A stretch of DNA of 64,000 nucleotides. Origin: Erythrobacter sp. JK5. Lineage in GTDB: Bacteria > Pseudomonadota > Alphaproteobacteria > Sphingomonadales > Sphingomonadaceae. This document shows positions 25,911-38,560 of this stretch, piece after piece. A program made the position numbers and the translations under genes. The stretch lies in assembly GCF_018205975.1 (NCBI RefSeq), contig NZ_CP073577.1, positions 124,001-188,000 of the forward strand. Reading direction: 5' to 3'. The notes under the pieces are model-generated. The model had not been told where the DNA came from. It saw only the letters and a program-made list of their open reading frames with translations, and did not search any database. Each line of letters opens with the position of its first letter. The first letter of the stretch is position 1.

Positions 25911-26515
25911 TTTTTCCCGATCGCGAATTTTTCCGTCTCATGCAGGGGCTTGGTGGTGTCTGGCAGGCAGACGTTATTCGGCGTGTTCGGGAACGCTCGG
26001 CGCCTGGACGGCGCCTGATCTTGCGATCGGCTTTGCATCCGGAAACCAGCACCGCGATCGAGCGGCTGCATCTCTTCTGCGCGGCTCCAGCGGTGTGGCG
26101 GATACGTGCACGGTTCGGGAAAGACGACCGAGAGCAACCTGCGATTGCGGTCGGGGGCCAGAATCATGCGCGGCATCGCAGACTCCGGCACCCGATTCGC
26201 CCGAGTCGTTAGCCGGGTTTTAACGCGTGTCGCTCGGAATACCTCGTGCGTCCGCAATCTCACACAAGTAAGATACTGTCTTGTAATCACTTTTCCGCTG
26301 GTCGCAGGTCAAGGTTAATACGCTTGAAACTATGTTCATTTGCTGTTCTGCTATAGATCGGGACGGGGCACGCTTTTCGCGTGACACATCAGTCTGTTTT
26401 TTGGGCGCAAGTTCGTGGTGTGTGTCGCCAGTCCTTGGGCTGATTCCACTCCATTTGTCTCTCGAGCTTGCGCCGAAACTCGTCCCTGCGATGACGATGC
26501 AAGGTGACGAGTATT
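25911..26515. other. 605-base intergenic region upstream of the adhesin gene
   Basis: No credible gene is seen. Short reading frames here (for example 26332-26529, 65 codons) lack ribosome sites and family features. The region separates the divergent GH3 unit from the adhesin gene and is the place to expect adhesin promoter and regulatory sites. An imperfectly supported inverted repeat (ACAAG, 11 bases, CTTGT) lies at 26264-26284. The stretch is less GC-rich than its flanks. Confidence 0.5.
26264..26284. repeat. small inverted repeat upstream of the adhesin gene
   Basis: ACAAG and CTTGT are separated by 11 bases, a two-turn half-site spacing compatible with a dimeric regulator. Five-base arms can arise by chance, so this is only a pointer. 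Confidence 0.2.
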
Positions 26516-28741
26516 ATGGATTTTCATGACCGTAACGACGAGAACGCCAATCTCGCTCAGGACCAGGACCCGTTCGGCGATCCCGGCACGGGGGCCGTCA
26601 TCCAGCCCGACGCGCAAAACGTCGTAACGCTCCCGCCGGGAGCCTCGCTCGAAAATCTTATCGTCGAGGGACGCGATCTCGTGATCGTGCTCGAGGACGG
26701 GTCGCGGATCGTCATCCCCGACGGCGCCGTCTACGTGCCCCAGATCGTGATCGACGGTGTGGCCGTCCCGCCGCTCAACGTCGCGCAGCTGCTGACCGGT
26801 AACGAGCCCGAGCCTGCGGCCGGCGCGACCCAGAGTTCGGGCGGCAACTTCGCCGACGACGAAGGCGCGATCCAGGCTGCGTTCGATCTCGGCGATTTGC
26901 TGCCGTTCACCGATTTCGGTTTTCCGGAAGATCGGGAAGAGGAAATCATCCCCTTCAACGACGAAGAGCCTGAAGTTCTGATTCGGACCGAAAACGATCC
27001 GATCGGCTCGCAGGATGCGATTGCCAGCGTCGACGAAGCGGGCCTGCCCGCGCGCGGCGGTGAAGGGGGCGAACCGGCGGGCACCGACGAACCTTCGAAT
27101 TCGGAAACCACCGTTGGCACCATCGCGTTCAACGCGCCGGATGGGCTCGCGGCGGTCACCGTCAACGGGCAGCCGGTGACCACTGTCGGACAGACGATCA
27201 CCACTCCGGTCGGCACGCTGACGATCACCAGCATCAACCTCGCCACCGGCGAAATCGGCTACAGCTACACGCTCGACGACAACACGCTGGGCGAAGGCGC
27301 GACCGATGTTTTCGAAGTCGTGGTCGAGGATGCCGACGGCGACCAGGCCACCGCAACCCTGACCATCAATATCGGCGACGATGCACCGATCGCCGCAGAC
27401 GATGTCGGGGTGGTCGAAGCCGGCAGCCACGCCCCGATCACGGGCGACGTGCTGATCAACGATGTTCCGGGCGCGGACGGCTATGCCACCGACGGGGCGG
27501 TGCTCGAATTCGGCAACGAGTCGGGCACGGTCGAACCGGGCTCATCGCTGCAGGGCGAGTACGGCGTGCTCACGCTCAATCCCGATGGCACCTACACCTA
27601 TGTCCGCGACGGCAACACGCCGGGCGGAGTCGAGGATACCTTTACCTACACGATCGTCGATCAGGACGGCAGCACCTCGAGCGCGACGCTGGTGATCGAG
27701 ATCGGCGATGCCCCCAATGCCATCACCAGTGTCCCGCAGGCTGGCGAGGGTACGGTGGTCGAAGAGGGCGGCCTGCCGACGCGTGGCAACGAGCCTGCGG
27801 GCACGGGGGAAATCGCCGACAACGACGCCGACAACAACAGCGATCCGTCGGAAACGAGCGGCTCGACGATCACCTTCAATTCGCCCGATGGCCTCGCCAG
27901 CGTGACGATCAACGGCGTCGCGATCAATCCGGCGGAACTGCCGCACACTCTGATCCAGGACGGCAACGGGACCCTCGTGATCACCGGGTTCACATACGAT
28001 CCGGTCACCGGCGACGGCACCATCGAATACGAATTCACGCTGGGCGACAACACGTCGGGCGACGATACCTCGTTCGATTTCGAAATCGTCATTACCGATC
28101 TCGACGGCGATACCGCCACCGATACACTGACTATCACCGTGGTCGATGATCAACCGGTGGCCGTCGACGATTTCGCCACCCAGGCTACCGAGAACGCGCC
28201 GGTCACGGTTGACGTGTTCGCCAACGATACGCCGGGTGCGGACGATGTCGCGCTCGATGCGATCGCTTTCGTCGAAGGGTCGCTCAACGGGCAGGGCACC
28301 GTCGTCTACAATGGCGACGGCACCTTCACCTACATTCCCGCCCCGGGCGAAGAGGGCACCGGCGGCGGAGAGGGTGGCGAAGGTGGCGAGGTCGGCCCGA
28401 TCACCTTCGATTACACGATTACCGATGGCGACGGCGACGTTTCGACCGCGACGGTCACGATCAAACTGTTGCCGGATTCGGAGCCCGAAATCTTTGCCGA
28501 AGGCGACACCGGAGTCGACGAAGCGGGTCTTCCCGCGCGTCCCGGCGAGCCGGCCGGTTCCGACGAAGCAAGCGACAGCGAAACCGCCACCGGCGTGATC
28601 GGCATTTCGACCGGGAACGACACCATCGGTTCGCTGGTGATCAACGGCGTCGACGTCACCACAGGCGGCACCGTCACCACCCCAAGGGCGTGCTTGTCGT
28701 TGCCCCGACCGATGGCGGCTATACCTACACCTACACGCTGA
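26516..28741 (+). CDS. giant type I secreted adhesin, 5-prime part (N-terminal retention region and first repeats)
   Basis: This frame and the one at 28690-41652 are two parts of one gene: adding one base in the CCCCAA stretch at 28680-28685 joins them into about 5,045 codons. The ATG at 26516 has AAGG 8-9 bases upstream; a GTG at 26504 would add four residues. Residues 33-90 form a conserved-looking N-terminal module (VVTLPPGASLENLIVEG; PDGAVYVPQIVIDGV), followed by PAAG (100-103) and QSSGGNF, as in alphaproteobacterial BapA/LapA-like proteins. PAAG is a candidate cleavage site for the LapG-like protease at 48274. VCBS/Ig-like repeats start near residue 200. After the break the tail (CLSLPRP) contains the only cysteine I noticed. 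Confidence 0.85.
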   Translation: MDFHDRNDENANLAQDQDPFGDPGTGAVIQPDAQNVVTLPPGASLENLIVEGRDLVIVLEDGSRIVIPDGAVYVPQIVIDGVAVPPLNVAQLLTGNEPEPAAGATQSSGGNFADDEGAIQAAFDLGDLLPFTDFGFPEDREEEIIPFNDEEPEVLIRTENDPIGSQDAIASVDEAGLPARGGEGGEPAGTDEPSNSETTVGTIAFNAPDGLAAVTVNGQPVTTVGQTITTPVGTLTITSINLATGEIGYSYTLDDNTLGEGATDVFEVVVEDADGDQATATLTINIGDDAPIAADDVGVVEAGSHAPITGDVLINDVPGADGYATDGAVLEFGNESGTVEPGSSLQGEYGVLTLNPDGTYTYVRDGNTPGGVEDTFTYTIVDQDGSTSSATLVIEIGDAPNAITSVPQAGEGTVVEEGGLPTRGNEPAGTGEIADNDADNNSDPSETSGSTITFNSPDGLASVTINGVAINPAELPHTLIQDGNGTLVITGFTYDPVTGDGTIEYEFTLGDNTSGDDTSFDFEIVITDLDGDTATDTLTITVVDDQPVAVDDFATQATENAPVTVDVFANDTPGADDVALDAIAFVEGSLNGQGTVVYNGDGTFTYIPAPGEEGTGGGEGGEGGEVGPITFDYTITDGDGDVSTATVTIKLLPDSEPEIFAEGDTGVDEAGLPARPGEPAGSDEASDSETATGVIGISTGNDTIGSLVINGVDVTTGGTVTTPRACLSLPRPMAAIPTPTR

Positions 28742-31700
28742 CCGACAACACGCTGACCGATCCCGATAGCGACAGCTTCTCGCTGATAGTCACCGACAGC
28801 GATGGCGACACGGCGAGCACCACACTGGTGATCGCGATCGCCGACGATGTGCCGAGCGCCGAAGACGATTCCAACGCGGTCGCGGCGGGCGAATTCGGAC
28901 CGGTCGGTGGCAATGTGCTGACGAACGATACCGAAGGCGCCGACGGCGCGGATGTCACGAGCTTCACCGGCCCTGGCGGTACGGGAGCACCCGGCGACAC
29001 GATTTCGGGACTTTACGGCACGCTCACCATCAACGCCGACGGCACCTATACCTACACCCGCAATCCGGACACGCCGGGCGGGGTCGAAGACACCTTCACC
29101 TACACCATCACCGACGGCGACGGGGACACCGCGACCGCCAATCTCGTGATCGCGATCGCCGATGCGCCGACATCGCTCGATCTCCCGGTCACCGGGCAGG
29201 AACCGGGCACGGTGGTCGAAGAGGCCGGGCTGGCCGGTCCTCCGGCCGGATCGGACGCAGGGTCCGACAGCGAGTTCACCAGCGGGACGTTCACCTTTAC
29301 CGCGCCCGATGGTCCGGCAACCGTCACCATCGACGGAGTCCCGGTCACCACGGTCGGCCAGACCTTCACCGGCGCGTTCGGCACGCTCACCATCGACGCG
29401 ATTGAAGACGGGTCGATCTCGTACACTTACGAGCTGACCACCAACACCAGCGGCAATGCGACATCTGACAGCTTCGTTGTTCGGGTGACCGACAGCGATG
29501 GCGACTTCAGCGAAGGCCCGCTCGAAATAGCGATTGTCGACGACGTCCCTACTGCCGTTGCGGACTCGGATTCCGTCACCGAAGACGGCCCGCTCACCGC
29601 CGACGGCAATGTCCTGACCGGTTCGGGCGGCAGCGATGCCAATGCCACCGACGGCGTCGCCGATGTTACCGGCGCAGACGATGCGGTGGTGACCGGCGTT
29701 GCGTTCGGCACCACCGACGGCACTGTCGGCTCACCGATTGCGGGCGAATATGGCCAGCTCACCCTCAATGCCGACGGCAGCTACAGCTATGAACTCAACA
29801 ACCAGGACGACCGCGTCCAGGGCCTCGACAGCACCGAGACGCTGACCGAGGTATTCACCTACACCATCACCGATGGCGACGGCGACTTTGCGACCACCAC
29901 CCTGACGATCACCATCAACGGCGCGGACGACGATGTGGTCATCCGCGGTCTCGACGGCGAGGGTCCCGAGGCCTTCCTGCTCGAAGACGATCTTGCCGAC
30001 GGGTCCTCGCCCAATCCCGGTGCGCTAATCCAGACCGGCACCTTCACCGTCCTGTCGCCCGATGGGCTGGCGACCCTGACCGTCGGTGGCGTGACCGTGT
30101 TCGACGGCACGGCGATCGCCTTCCCGGTGACGATCGACGATCCTGTCTACGGCCTCCTGACCATAACCGGCGTTACGCCGGTCACCGATTCCGACGGCGA
30201 TGTCGTCAGCGCGACCGTGTCGTACAGCTACGAATTGCAGGACAACTCGCTGCTGCACACCGGCGGCAACGATGGCTCGTTCACGGACAGTTTTCCGGTG
30301 GTGGCGACCGATACCGATGATTCGACCGCCACTGCATCACTCGACATCACGATCGTCGACGATGCGCCGAGTGCCAATCCCGATGTCGATGAAGTCACCG
30401 AAGACGGCCCGCTGACCGCAGACGGCAACGTGCTGACCGGCACGGGTGGCAGCGATGCCAACGCCACCGACGGCGCCGCCGACGTGGCCGGTGCCGACGG
30501 CGCGACCGTCACGGCGGTGGCCTTCGGCACCACGGACGGAACGGTCGGTGCCGGACTGGCGGGCGCATACGGCACGCTCACGCTCAACGCCGATGGCAGC
30601 TATTCCTACGTGCTCGATAACGACAACCCGCTGGTGCAGGGGCTCGACAGCCAGGACACGCTGACCGAGGAATTCACCTACACGATCACCGATGGCGATG
30701 GCGACACCGCGACCACCACGCTGACGATCACGATCAACGGCGCGGACGACGATGTCACGATCAACGGGCTCGATCTCGACCCTGCAGAGCTGACCGTCGA
30801 CGAGGATGATCTTGCGGACGGTTCCTCGCCCGATCCTTCGGCGCTGACCCAGACTGGCAGCTTCACGATTACCGGCCCAGACGGCCTCTCGAGCATCACC
30901 GCTGGCGGACTTACCGTATGGACTGCCCTGGGCGGCTTTGTCGCTGGCCAGACCGTCGTCACCGCGATCGGCACGTTCGAAATCACCGGCGTCACGCCGA
31001 CCGCTACCGATGCCAACGGCGACGTCACCGAAGCCACGGTGACTTTCAGCTACACGCTGAACGACAATACGCTGACGCATTCGGGCGCGGGTCAGGATTC
31101 CATCCTCGAAAGCTTCGCGATCACCGCGAGCGATACCGACGGATCGAACGACATCGCTTCCGTCGATGTGCTCGTGATCGACGACGTTCCCGATGTGACG
31201 GCTGTCGATACAGTTGCCCCGACGCTGGCGACCGACGACAGCGATCTCGGCAGCATCGCGGGAGCGACCGCGACCGGCAATTTCGCCGGACTGTTCAGCA
31301 CCGAGTTCGGTGCCGATGGCGCGGCCGCATCCGATGCGACCGTGTTTGCGCTCTCCATCAATGGTGGCGACGGGACCGATTCCGGGCTCGACGACACGCT
31401 GACCGGCGAGAACATCCTGCTGCGTCTCAACGGCGACACCATCGAGGGCTATCTCGAAACCTCGGGCGATATCGCCTTTACGCTGGCGCTCGATCCGGCG
31501 AACGGCGACATCACCCAGACGCAGCTGCGCGCGATCGAGCACGACGATCCGAATGACAGCTCGGAACCCGTCGGCGGCGGTGCCGAAACGCTCGCCAGCG
31601 ACCTCATCAGCCTGACCGCGACCGTCACGGACGGCGACGGCGACACCGATAGCGAGAGCATCAATATCGGCAGTTCCTTCGCTTTTGAGGACGATGGCCC

Positions 31701-34700
31701 GAGCTTCGGTTCGGTTCTTGTAGGGTTGGTCAAGGACGAAGACGATCTCGCCAGCGGAAATGGCGATTCCGCGCCGGGCGATGGCGGCAACGCGTCCGGC
31801 ACGGTTTTCCCGTTCCAGGTCGATTTCGGTGCCGACGGCGCAGCGATTGACGAACTGACGGTGTCTTTCGTGTCCGCCGAGGGCCGCAATCCGAACACCG
31901 GGCCGCTGACCCTGACTTCGGGCGGCGATGCGGTTCTGTTCGACTGGGATCCTTCGACCAACACGCTGACCGGCTACACGACCGACATTTCCGATCCTGT
32001 CCTGACGATGGTTTTCGATACCACCGCCGGTACGGTGACGATCGAGTATCTCAAGCCGATCGATCATCCGTCGAACGATGCGGACGGCGCCAATGACGGA
32101 CCCGAAGCCGGGTTCGAGGACGATATCAGCCTGATCTTCGAAGTGGTCGCCACCGATGGTGACGGCGACAGCATCACCTCTTCGCTCCAGCTGCTGATCG
32201 ACGACGACTCCGCCGTCGCAGTAGCCGACAGCGAAACGCAGACGACCGAAAACCAGGCCTTCACCATCGATGCGCTCACCAACGACGCGTTCGGTGCGGA
32301 CGGGGTCGACACCACCGATGCGACCAAGGTGTTCGTCTCCACCCAGGCGAGCCAGGGCACGGTGACCTACGATCCGGGCACCGGCCTGTTCACCTACACC
32401 CCGAATCCGGGTGCGGGGTCTCACCAGAACACCGCCGATTTCTTCGAATACACCATCATCGATGGCGACGGCGATGCCTCGACCGCAAGAGTCGACATCA
32501 CGCTCCAGCCCGATTCCGAGCCGGAGGGCGGCGAAACCACCGCGACCGTCGACGATGACGGGCTGGCCGACGGCAATCCGCTTTCGACCGTCGGCGATCT
32601 CGACGCCAACGCGGGCGACGATCCGGGCGACACCAGCGAGGCGAGCTTTACCGGCACGCTGCCGTTCAACGTCGGGACCGATACGCCGGCCGCGATCGCG
32701 TTCGACCCGGCGCTCGACGGATCGACTGCGACGATCGGCCAGGAAACCGTCACCTATGCGGTGGTCGGCAACCTCCTCACCGCAACGATCACCGGGGGCG
32801 ACCGCGACGGAACCGACCTGTTCACGGTCGAACTGACCGATACCGTGACCGGCACCTATGTGGTCACGCTGCTCGACAACGTCCTGCACACGGTCGGCAA
32901 CGATGAGAACAACGCCTTCACGTCCATCGACTTCGTGGTCACCGACAGCGAAGGCGATACGACAACCACCAATCTTGGCATCGTGTTCGACGACGACGCC
33001 CCGACGGCGACCGATCAGTCCAATGTCGACGTGGCGGAGGATGCCGCCGGAACGATCGGCGGCAACGTCGTTACCGATGGCACGCCGGATGCCGCGGGCG
33101 CCGACGGCGCGACGGTGACCGCGATCACTGTAGGCACCGTTACCGAAGTTGTGCCGCAGGACGGCAGCACCGCTACGCTGGTGACCGCCAACGGCACCTA
33201 CACGATCGACATGGACGGAAACTGGACCTTCGATCCGAACCCCAACCTCGATCACACCAACGGCAACATCTCGGCCGATTTCACCTACACCCTGACCGAT
33301 GGCGACGGCGATTCCGACACGGCGAGCCAGCCGATCACCATCACCGATGGCGAAGGACCGACGGCCGGTCCGCCGATCAGCCTCGCGCTCGACGACAGCA
33401 ACCTCGCCGACGGCTCCAACCCCGCCGGTCCGGATTCCGCGAGCGACACGATCGCCTTCACGCCGGGATCGGACGACATTGCCTCGATCGTTTTCGGTGG
33501 CGTCGGCGGCCTCGGCGCCGGGCTCGACTGGGTCCGCGTCAGCGACACGCAGATTACCGGTTCCGATGGCGGTCGCCTGGTCGTCACGCTCGACCTCTCG
33601 GTCCTGAACAACGTCGCCACTGTCACCGCGACGCTCAACGACAATTACGACGATCACCCGCTCGTCAATGCGCCCGATATCGTCGATCTCGGCGACGTCG
33701 ATGTGGTCGCGACCGATATCGACGGCGACACGGCCAGCGCGACGGTGAGTATCTCGATCGACGACGACGAGCCGACCATCACCGCGAGCGAACCGGCAGC
33801 GGATGCGCTGACGGTCGACGAAACCGATCTCGCGACCGACGCGACGGCGGATTTCTCCGGTCTGTTCACGGCGAGCTTCAACGCCGACAATCCCGGCACG
33901 GTCGGCGATTACACGCTCGGCATCAATGCGGGGACCACCGGGCTGATCGACGTGGCGACCGGTGAGCCGGTCGAGCTGCGGCTGAATGGCGATGTGGTCG
34001 AAGGCTTCAGTGCCACCGGCGGCGTTGTCTTCACCGTATCGGTCGATGCGAACGGCGTCGTGACGCTCGATCAGCAGCGCGCCGTGACGCACCCCGATGC
34101 GAACGATCCGGACGATCCGGCAGGCTTTGCCGCAGCCGACCTGATTACGCTCAGCGCAACCGTTACCGACAGCGATGGCGACACCGCGACCGCGACGGCC
34201 AACATCGCGGGCGGCATGACCTTCCTAGACGATGGCCCCGATGCGGTGGTGGTCAATGCAATTGCCGACACGCTGACCCTCGACGAAAGCCCGCTGCCCA
34301 CGGATGGAGACGGAATCCGCTCGGTCACGGCGGCTTTCGCCGACAATTTCGGCGCGCTGATCGACTACGGTGCAGATGGGGCTGGCAGTGTCGGGTACGC
34401 ATTGCTGCTGAGCGCCGACGGCATCGGTTCGGGCCTATACGCGCTCGGCGCGAACGGTGCGCAGGGTGACGAGATCCTGCTGAGCCTGTCGGGCGATACC
34501 GTCACCGGCTCGGTCGGCGGCACGGACTATTTCACCATCACCCTCGACGCGCTGACCGGCGAGATCACCTTCACCCAGCTCGAAAACATCTGGCACGGCG
34601 ATGCTGCCGATGCCGACGATGCCGAGACCCTGACGCTGGACGGCGTCGGCGAGTTCCTCCGGATCGAGCAGACGGTGACCGACCGCGATGGCGACAGCGA

Positions 34701-37700
34701 CAGCGCGACGATCGAGCTTGGCAATGGCGCTTTCACGATCGAAGACGATGGCCCGGCGGTAACGCTGACCGGCAGCGCTCCGACGCTGCAGGCTTCGGAT
34801 ACCGATCTTGCCACCGATCCCTCGATTTCTTTCGCAGGCGCGTTCGATGTCGATGGCGGCACCGATGGCCTGCTGGGCACGGCCTACACGCTCGGAATCT
34901 CGTCGACCGGCGCGGATTCCGGCATAGTCGATCTCGCCACCGGCGAAGCGGTGCTGCTGTTCCTCAACGCTGGGGTGGTCGAAGGCCGCACTGCGGGCTC
35001 CAACGAAGTGGTGTTCACCGTTTCGGTCGATACTGCAGGCACGGTCACGCTCGATCAGCAGCGCGTGATCGATCATGCGCTGAGCGCAGGCGACGGTGCG
35101 ACCGCTACGCTGCTGTCAGACGGGTTGATCCAGCTCACCGCGACCGCCACCGACAATGACGGCGACACAGCATCGCAGACGCTCGATATCGGCAGCGACC
35201 TGTCGTTCACCGATGCGGCTCCGACCGCCAACCCGGACACCAACAGTGTTCTGGAAGGTGGCACCGTCAATTCGATCAGCGGCGTCCTCGCGAACGATCA
35301 GAGCGGCGCGGACACTCCCACGCTCGTCACTGGCGTTGCGGTCGGAGATACCGGCACCGATGTCTCGGGCAATCTCAACACGGCGATCACCGGCACCTAC
35401 GGCACGCTGACGCTGCAGGCCGATGGCAGCTATGTCTATCAGGCTGCGCCCAACACCGATCCGCCGAGCGGCGCGAAGGACGTGTTCACCTACACGATCA
35501 CCGACGCGGACGGCGATACCAGCACCTCGACGCTGACGATCACGATCAACGACGTCATGCTTATCGCTGATGATCAAACGGTTAGGGTCAACGAAGCGGC
35601 GCTCGACCTTGTTCAGGATGGTGACGATCTCGCGCCGGGCACGGTCGAGGGATCGAACCCGACCAGCACCGACGAGACGGTCTCCGGTCAGGTCACCGTG
35701 GCCGGAACCGGCGTTACTTATGCGCTCAACGGCACCGGTATCGGCAACAACGGCGTGATCACGCTCGACCCGATCACCGGCGATTACACCTACACCCTGA
35801 CCAGCCCGGTCGACGGGCCGGACGCCAATGACGGCACCAACACCGAGCCGGGCGTCGAGACCTTCACCTACACCGCGACCGACGCCAACGGGAACACGGT
35901 GACCGGGACGATCACGGTCGACGTGATCGACGATGTGCCGCTAGCGCAGGCGGCTTCGATCACCGGCACGGTCGATGAGGACGGGCTGGCTGACGGGATT
36001 GCGGGAGGCACCGGCGATGTCGCTGGCGAAAACGTGCAGGCGACCGGATCGGTCGCGAGCCTGTTCGTGCCCGGCGCCGACGTTCCGCTGACCTATTCGC
36101 TTGGCACCGACACCAGCGGCCTTCCGGCGCTGTCTTCGGGCGGAGTTGCGCTCACCTATGCGGTAAACGGCAACACGCTGACCGCATCGGCGGGTGCCGA
36201 TGACGTGTTCACCTTCACGTTGAACCCGACCACCGGCGTATGGACTTTCACGCTGCTGGCTCCGCTCGACCACGCGAATGGCGGGGACGAGAACGATATC
36301 CAGATCGAACTCGGCGGGCTGATCATCGCGACCGATGGCGACGGCGACCAGGCGACCGCGACCGGATCGCTGCTGATCACGGTCGATGACGATACGCCTG
36401 TGGCGCAGAACGATGCCAATGCGCTCTCAGAAGACACCGCCTCGGTTGGCGGCAACATTCTGACCGATCCGACCGCCGACGGGTTCGGCGCGGACGGTGC
36501 GGGTAGCGCTTCGATCACCGCGATCAGCGGCTCGGGCGGGCCGGGCACGGTCGGCAGCACCACCACTGGGACGTGGGGCACGCTGACGCTCGCGGCGGAC
36601 GGCACCTACACCTACGCGCTCGACACCGGGCTGGTGCAGGGGCTGGACGACGGCGAGACCGAAACCGACACCTTCACCTACACGATCATCGATGCCGATG
36701 GCGACACGAGCACTGCGACGCTGACGATCACCATCAACGGGGCGAACGACGCACCGGTGGCGAATGCCGACACCAACTGGACGATCGAGGACGCAGCGGC
36801 GGCGATCACCGGCAATGTGCTCGCCACGGTCCCGCATCCCGGGGCGCCGAGCGGCACGTTCTCGGACGTTGCCGACGTCGATGTCGATGTCGAACCGCTG
36901 ACGGTCTCGACGGTCGGCACCTTCGCCGGCCTGTACGGCGAACTGACGCTCAATGCTGACGGCACCTACAGCTACCGCCTGTTCACCGAGGCCGAGAACC
37001 CCGGTGCCTATGCTGCGGTCCAGGCGCTGAACGAAGGCGATACCCCGCTGACGGACAGTTTCAACTACACCGCCACGGACGGTGACTTGGGTTCGAATTC
37101 GACCCTCACGATCAGCATCTTCGGTGCCAACGATGCGCCGGTGGTGGGCACGGCGACGGTCGCGACCTCGGATGAAGGGCTTGCGGGCGGCCTGCCCGAC
37201 ACGACCGGCAATCCGACCGACACGACCAACCTCGCGACCGCGAATGGCACCATTTCGATCACCGATGTCGACGACAGCACCTTCACCGTCACCTTGTCGG
37301 TCCCGACCGAGACGCTGACCTCCGGCGGCGAGACGATCGCCTGGTCGCTCAGCCCCGATGGCAAGACGCTGACCGGGTCGACCACTTCGGCGGGCACCGT
37401 CCTGACCGTGGTGATCGACGATCTGGGTGCGTTCACGGTGACCCAGTCCGCGCGGATCGACCATGCCGATACCACCAGCGAGGACGTGACCGGCTTCACC
37501 GTCGACGTGAACGTCAACGACGGAACGACCACCACGACGCAGACCGATGCGATCACTGTCAACCTCGAAGACGATAGCCCGATCATCACCGCGCCGATCG
37601 CGGACGAGCAGGTGCTCAACGATCCGAACGTCGCTCCGCTGGTCGGTGATCTGAACTTCGCGCCGGGCGGCGATGGGCCGGGCACCAGCATGATGATCAT

Positions 37701-38560
37701 GGCCGATGTCACCGGACTCACGGCGGGCGGCCAGCCGCTGACCACCGTGCAGGAAGGCAATGTCCTGATCGCCTATGTCGACAGCAACAGCAACGGTGTG
37801 CGCGACGGCGGAGAGCTCGATGTCTTCACCATCACCGTCGATCCGACGGCTGGCACATCGGGCACCTACACGTTCGACCTGCTGGTGCCGCTCGATCCGG
37901 AAATCACCGCGGTCGATATCGGCACCGACGGCGCATTCGGGGTAGGCCCGAGCCAGAGCGTGATCGTGTCGCAGAGCAGCACGGGCGACGGTCTGGTGTT
38001 CGTCACCGGCTGGCAGCCCGACGGCAATGGCGGCCTGTTCACCGGTGCGGAACTGACCGCCTGGCTTGGCGGCGGTAATCCCGATCTCAACCAGCGGGCC
38101 GACGTCAACGGTTCGACCGCGGGCTTCGGGCTCGGCAACAACAACCTCAACGCCGGCGAATTCATGCGGTTCGATTTCGGTCCGCTCGATGATTACGACG
38201 GAGCCGGTTCGTATACGCCCCCGGGCGGGACGGCGCTGCTCAACGCCTCCTATGTCTCCTTCTCGTTCTCGAGCTTCGGCAGCGGTGACGTGATCAACTT
38301 CGTCGCGCATTTCAGCGACGGTTCGACCCAGTCCTTCACGCAGACCGGTAGCGGCGGGAATTCGACCGGCACGCTGACCATCGATGCGCCTGCGGGCACG
38401 ACGATCGCCTTCGTCGACGTTTATCAGTCGGCGGGGACGGTCAAGCTCAACCTCGACGAGGTCGGCACCATCGCCACCACGATCGACGTCGATATTCCGG
38501 TATCGATCAAGCTCACCGATGGCGACGGCGATCCGGCGATGGACGATTTCGTCATCAACA
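27120..38560 (+). repeat. tandem Ig-like/VCBS/DUF5801 repeat array of the adhesin
   Basis: At least two repeat classes alternate. Class 1 carries EDGPLTADGNVLTG, GTLTLNADGSYSY and FTYTITDGDGDTATTTLTI; two copies starting at 29539 and 30358 are very similar with an 819-base period. Class 2 (DUF5801-like: LATDxSxxFAGxF, VVEG, VFTVSVD, TLDQQR) occurs at about 31190, 33770, 34250 and 34760. Each class folds into extended beta-sandwiches in characterised adhesins. Confidence 0.82.

Noticed and set aside
26332..26529. 65-codon frame before the adhesin
   Set aside because: No ribosome site, overlaps the adhesin start in another frame and matches nothing recognisable.
30337..34092. 1,251-codon minus-strand open frame and the similar one at 36427-40221
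   Set aside because: They mirror the GC-rich repeats of the adhesin on the other strand; the sequence is low complexity and rich in Arg, and the plus-strand frame is clearly the coding one.
27120..38560. CRISPR-like or satellite DNA repeats
   Set aside because: The periodicity is at protein level with hundreds of bases per unit and imperfect DNA identity; no short direct repeats with unique spacers are present.
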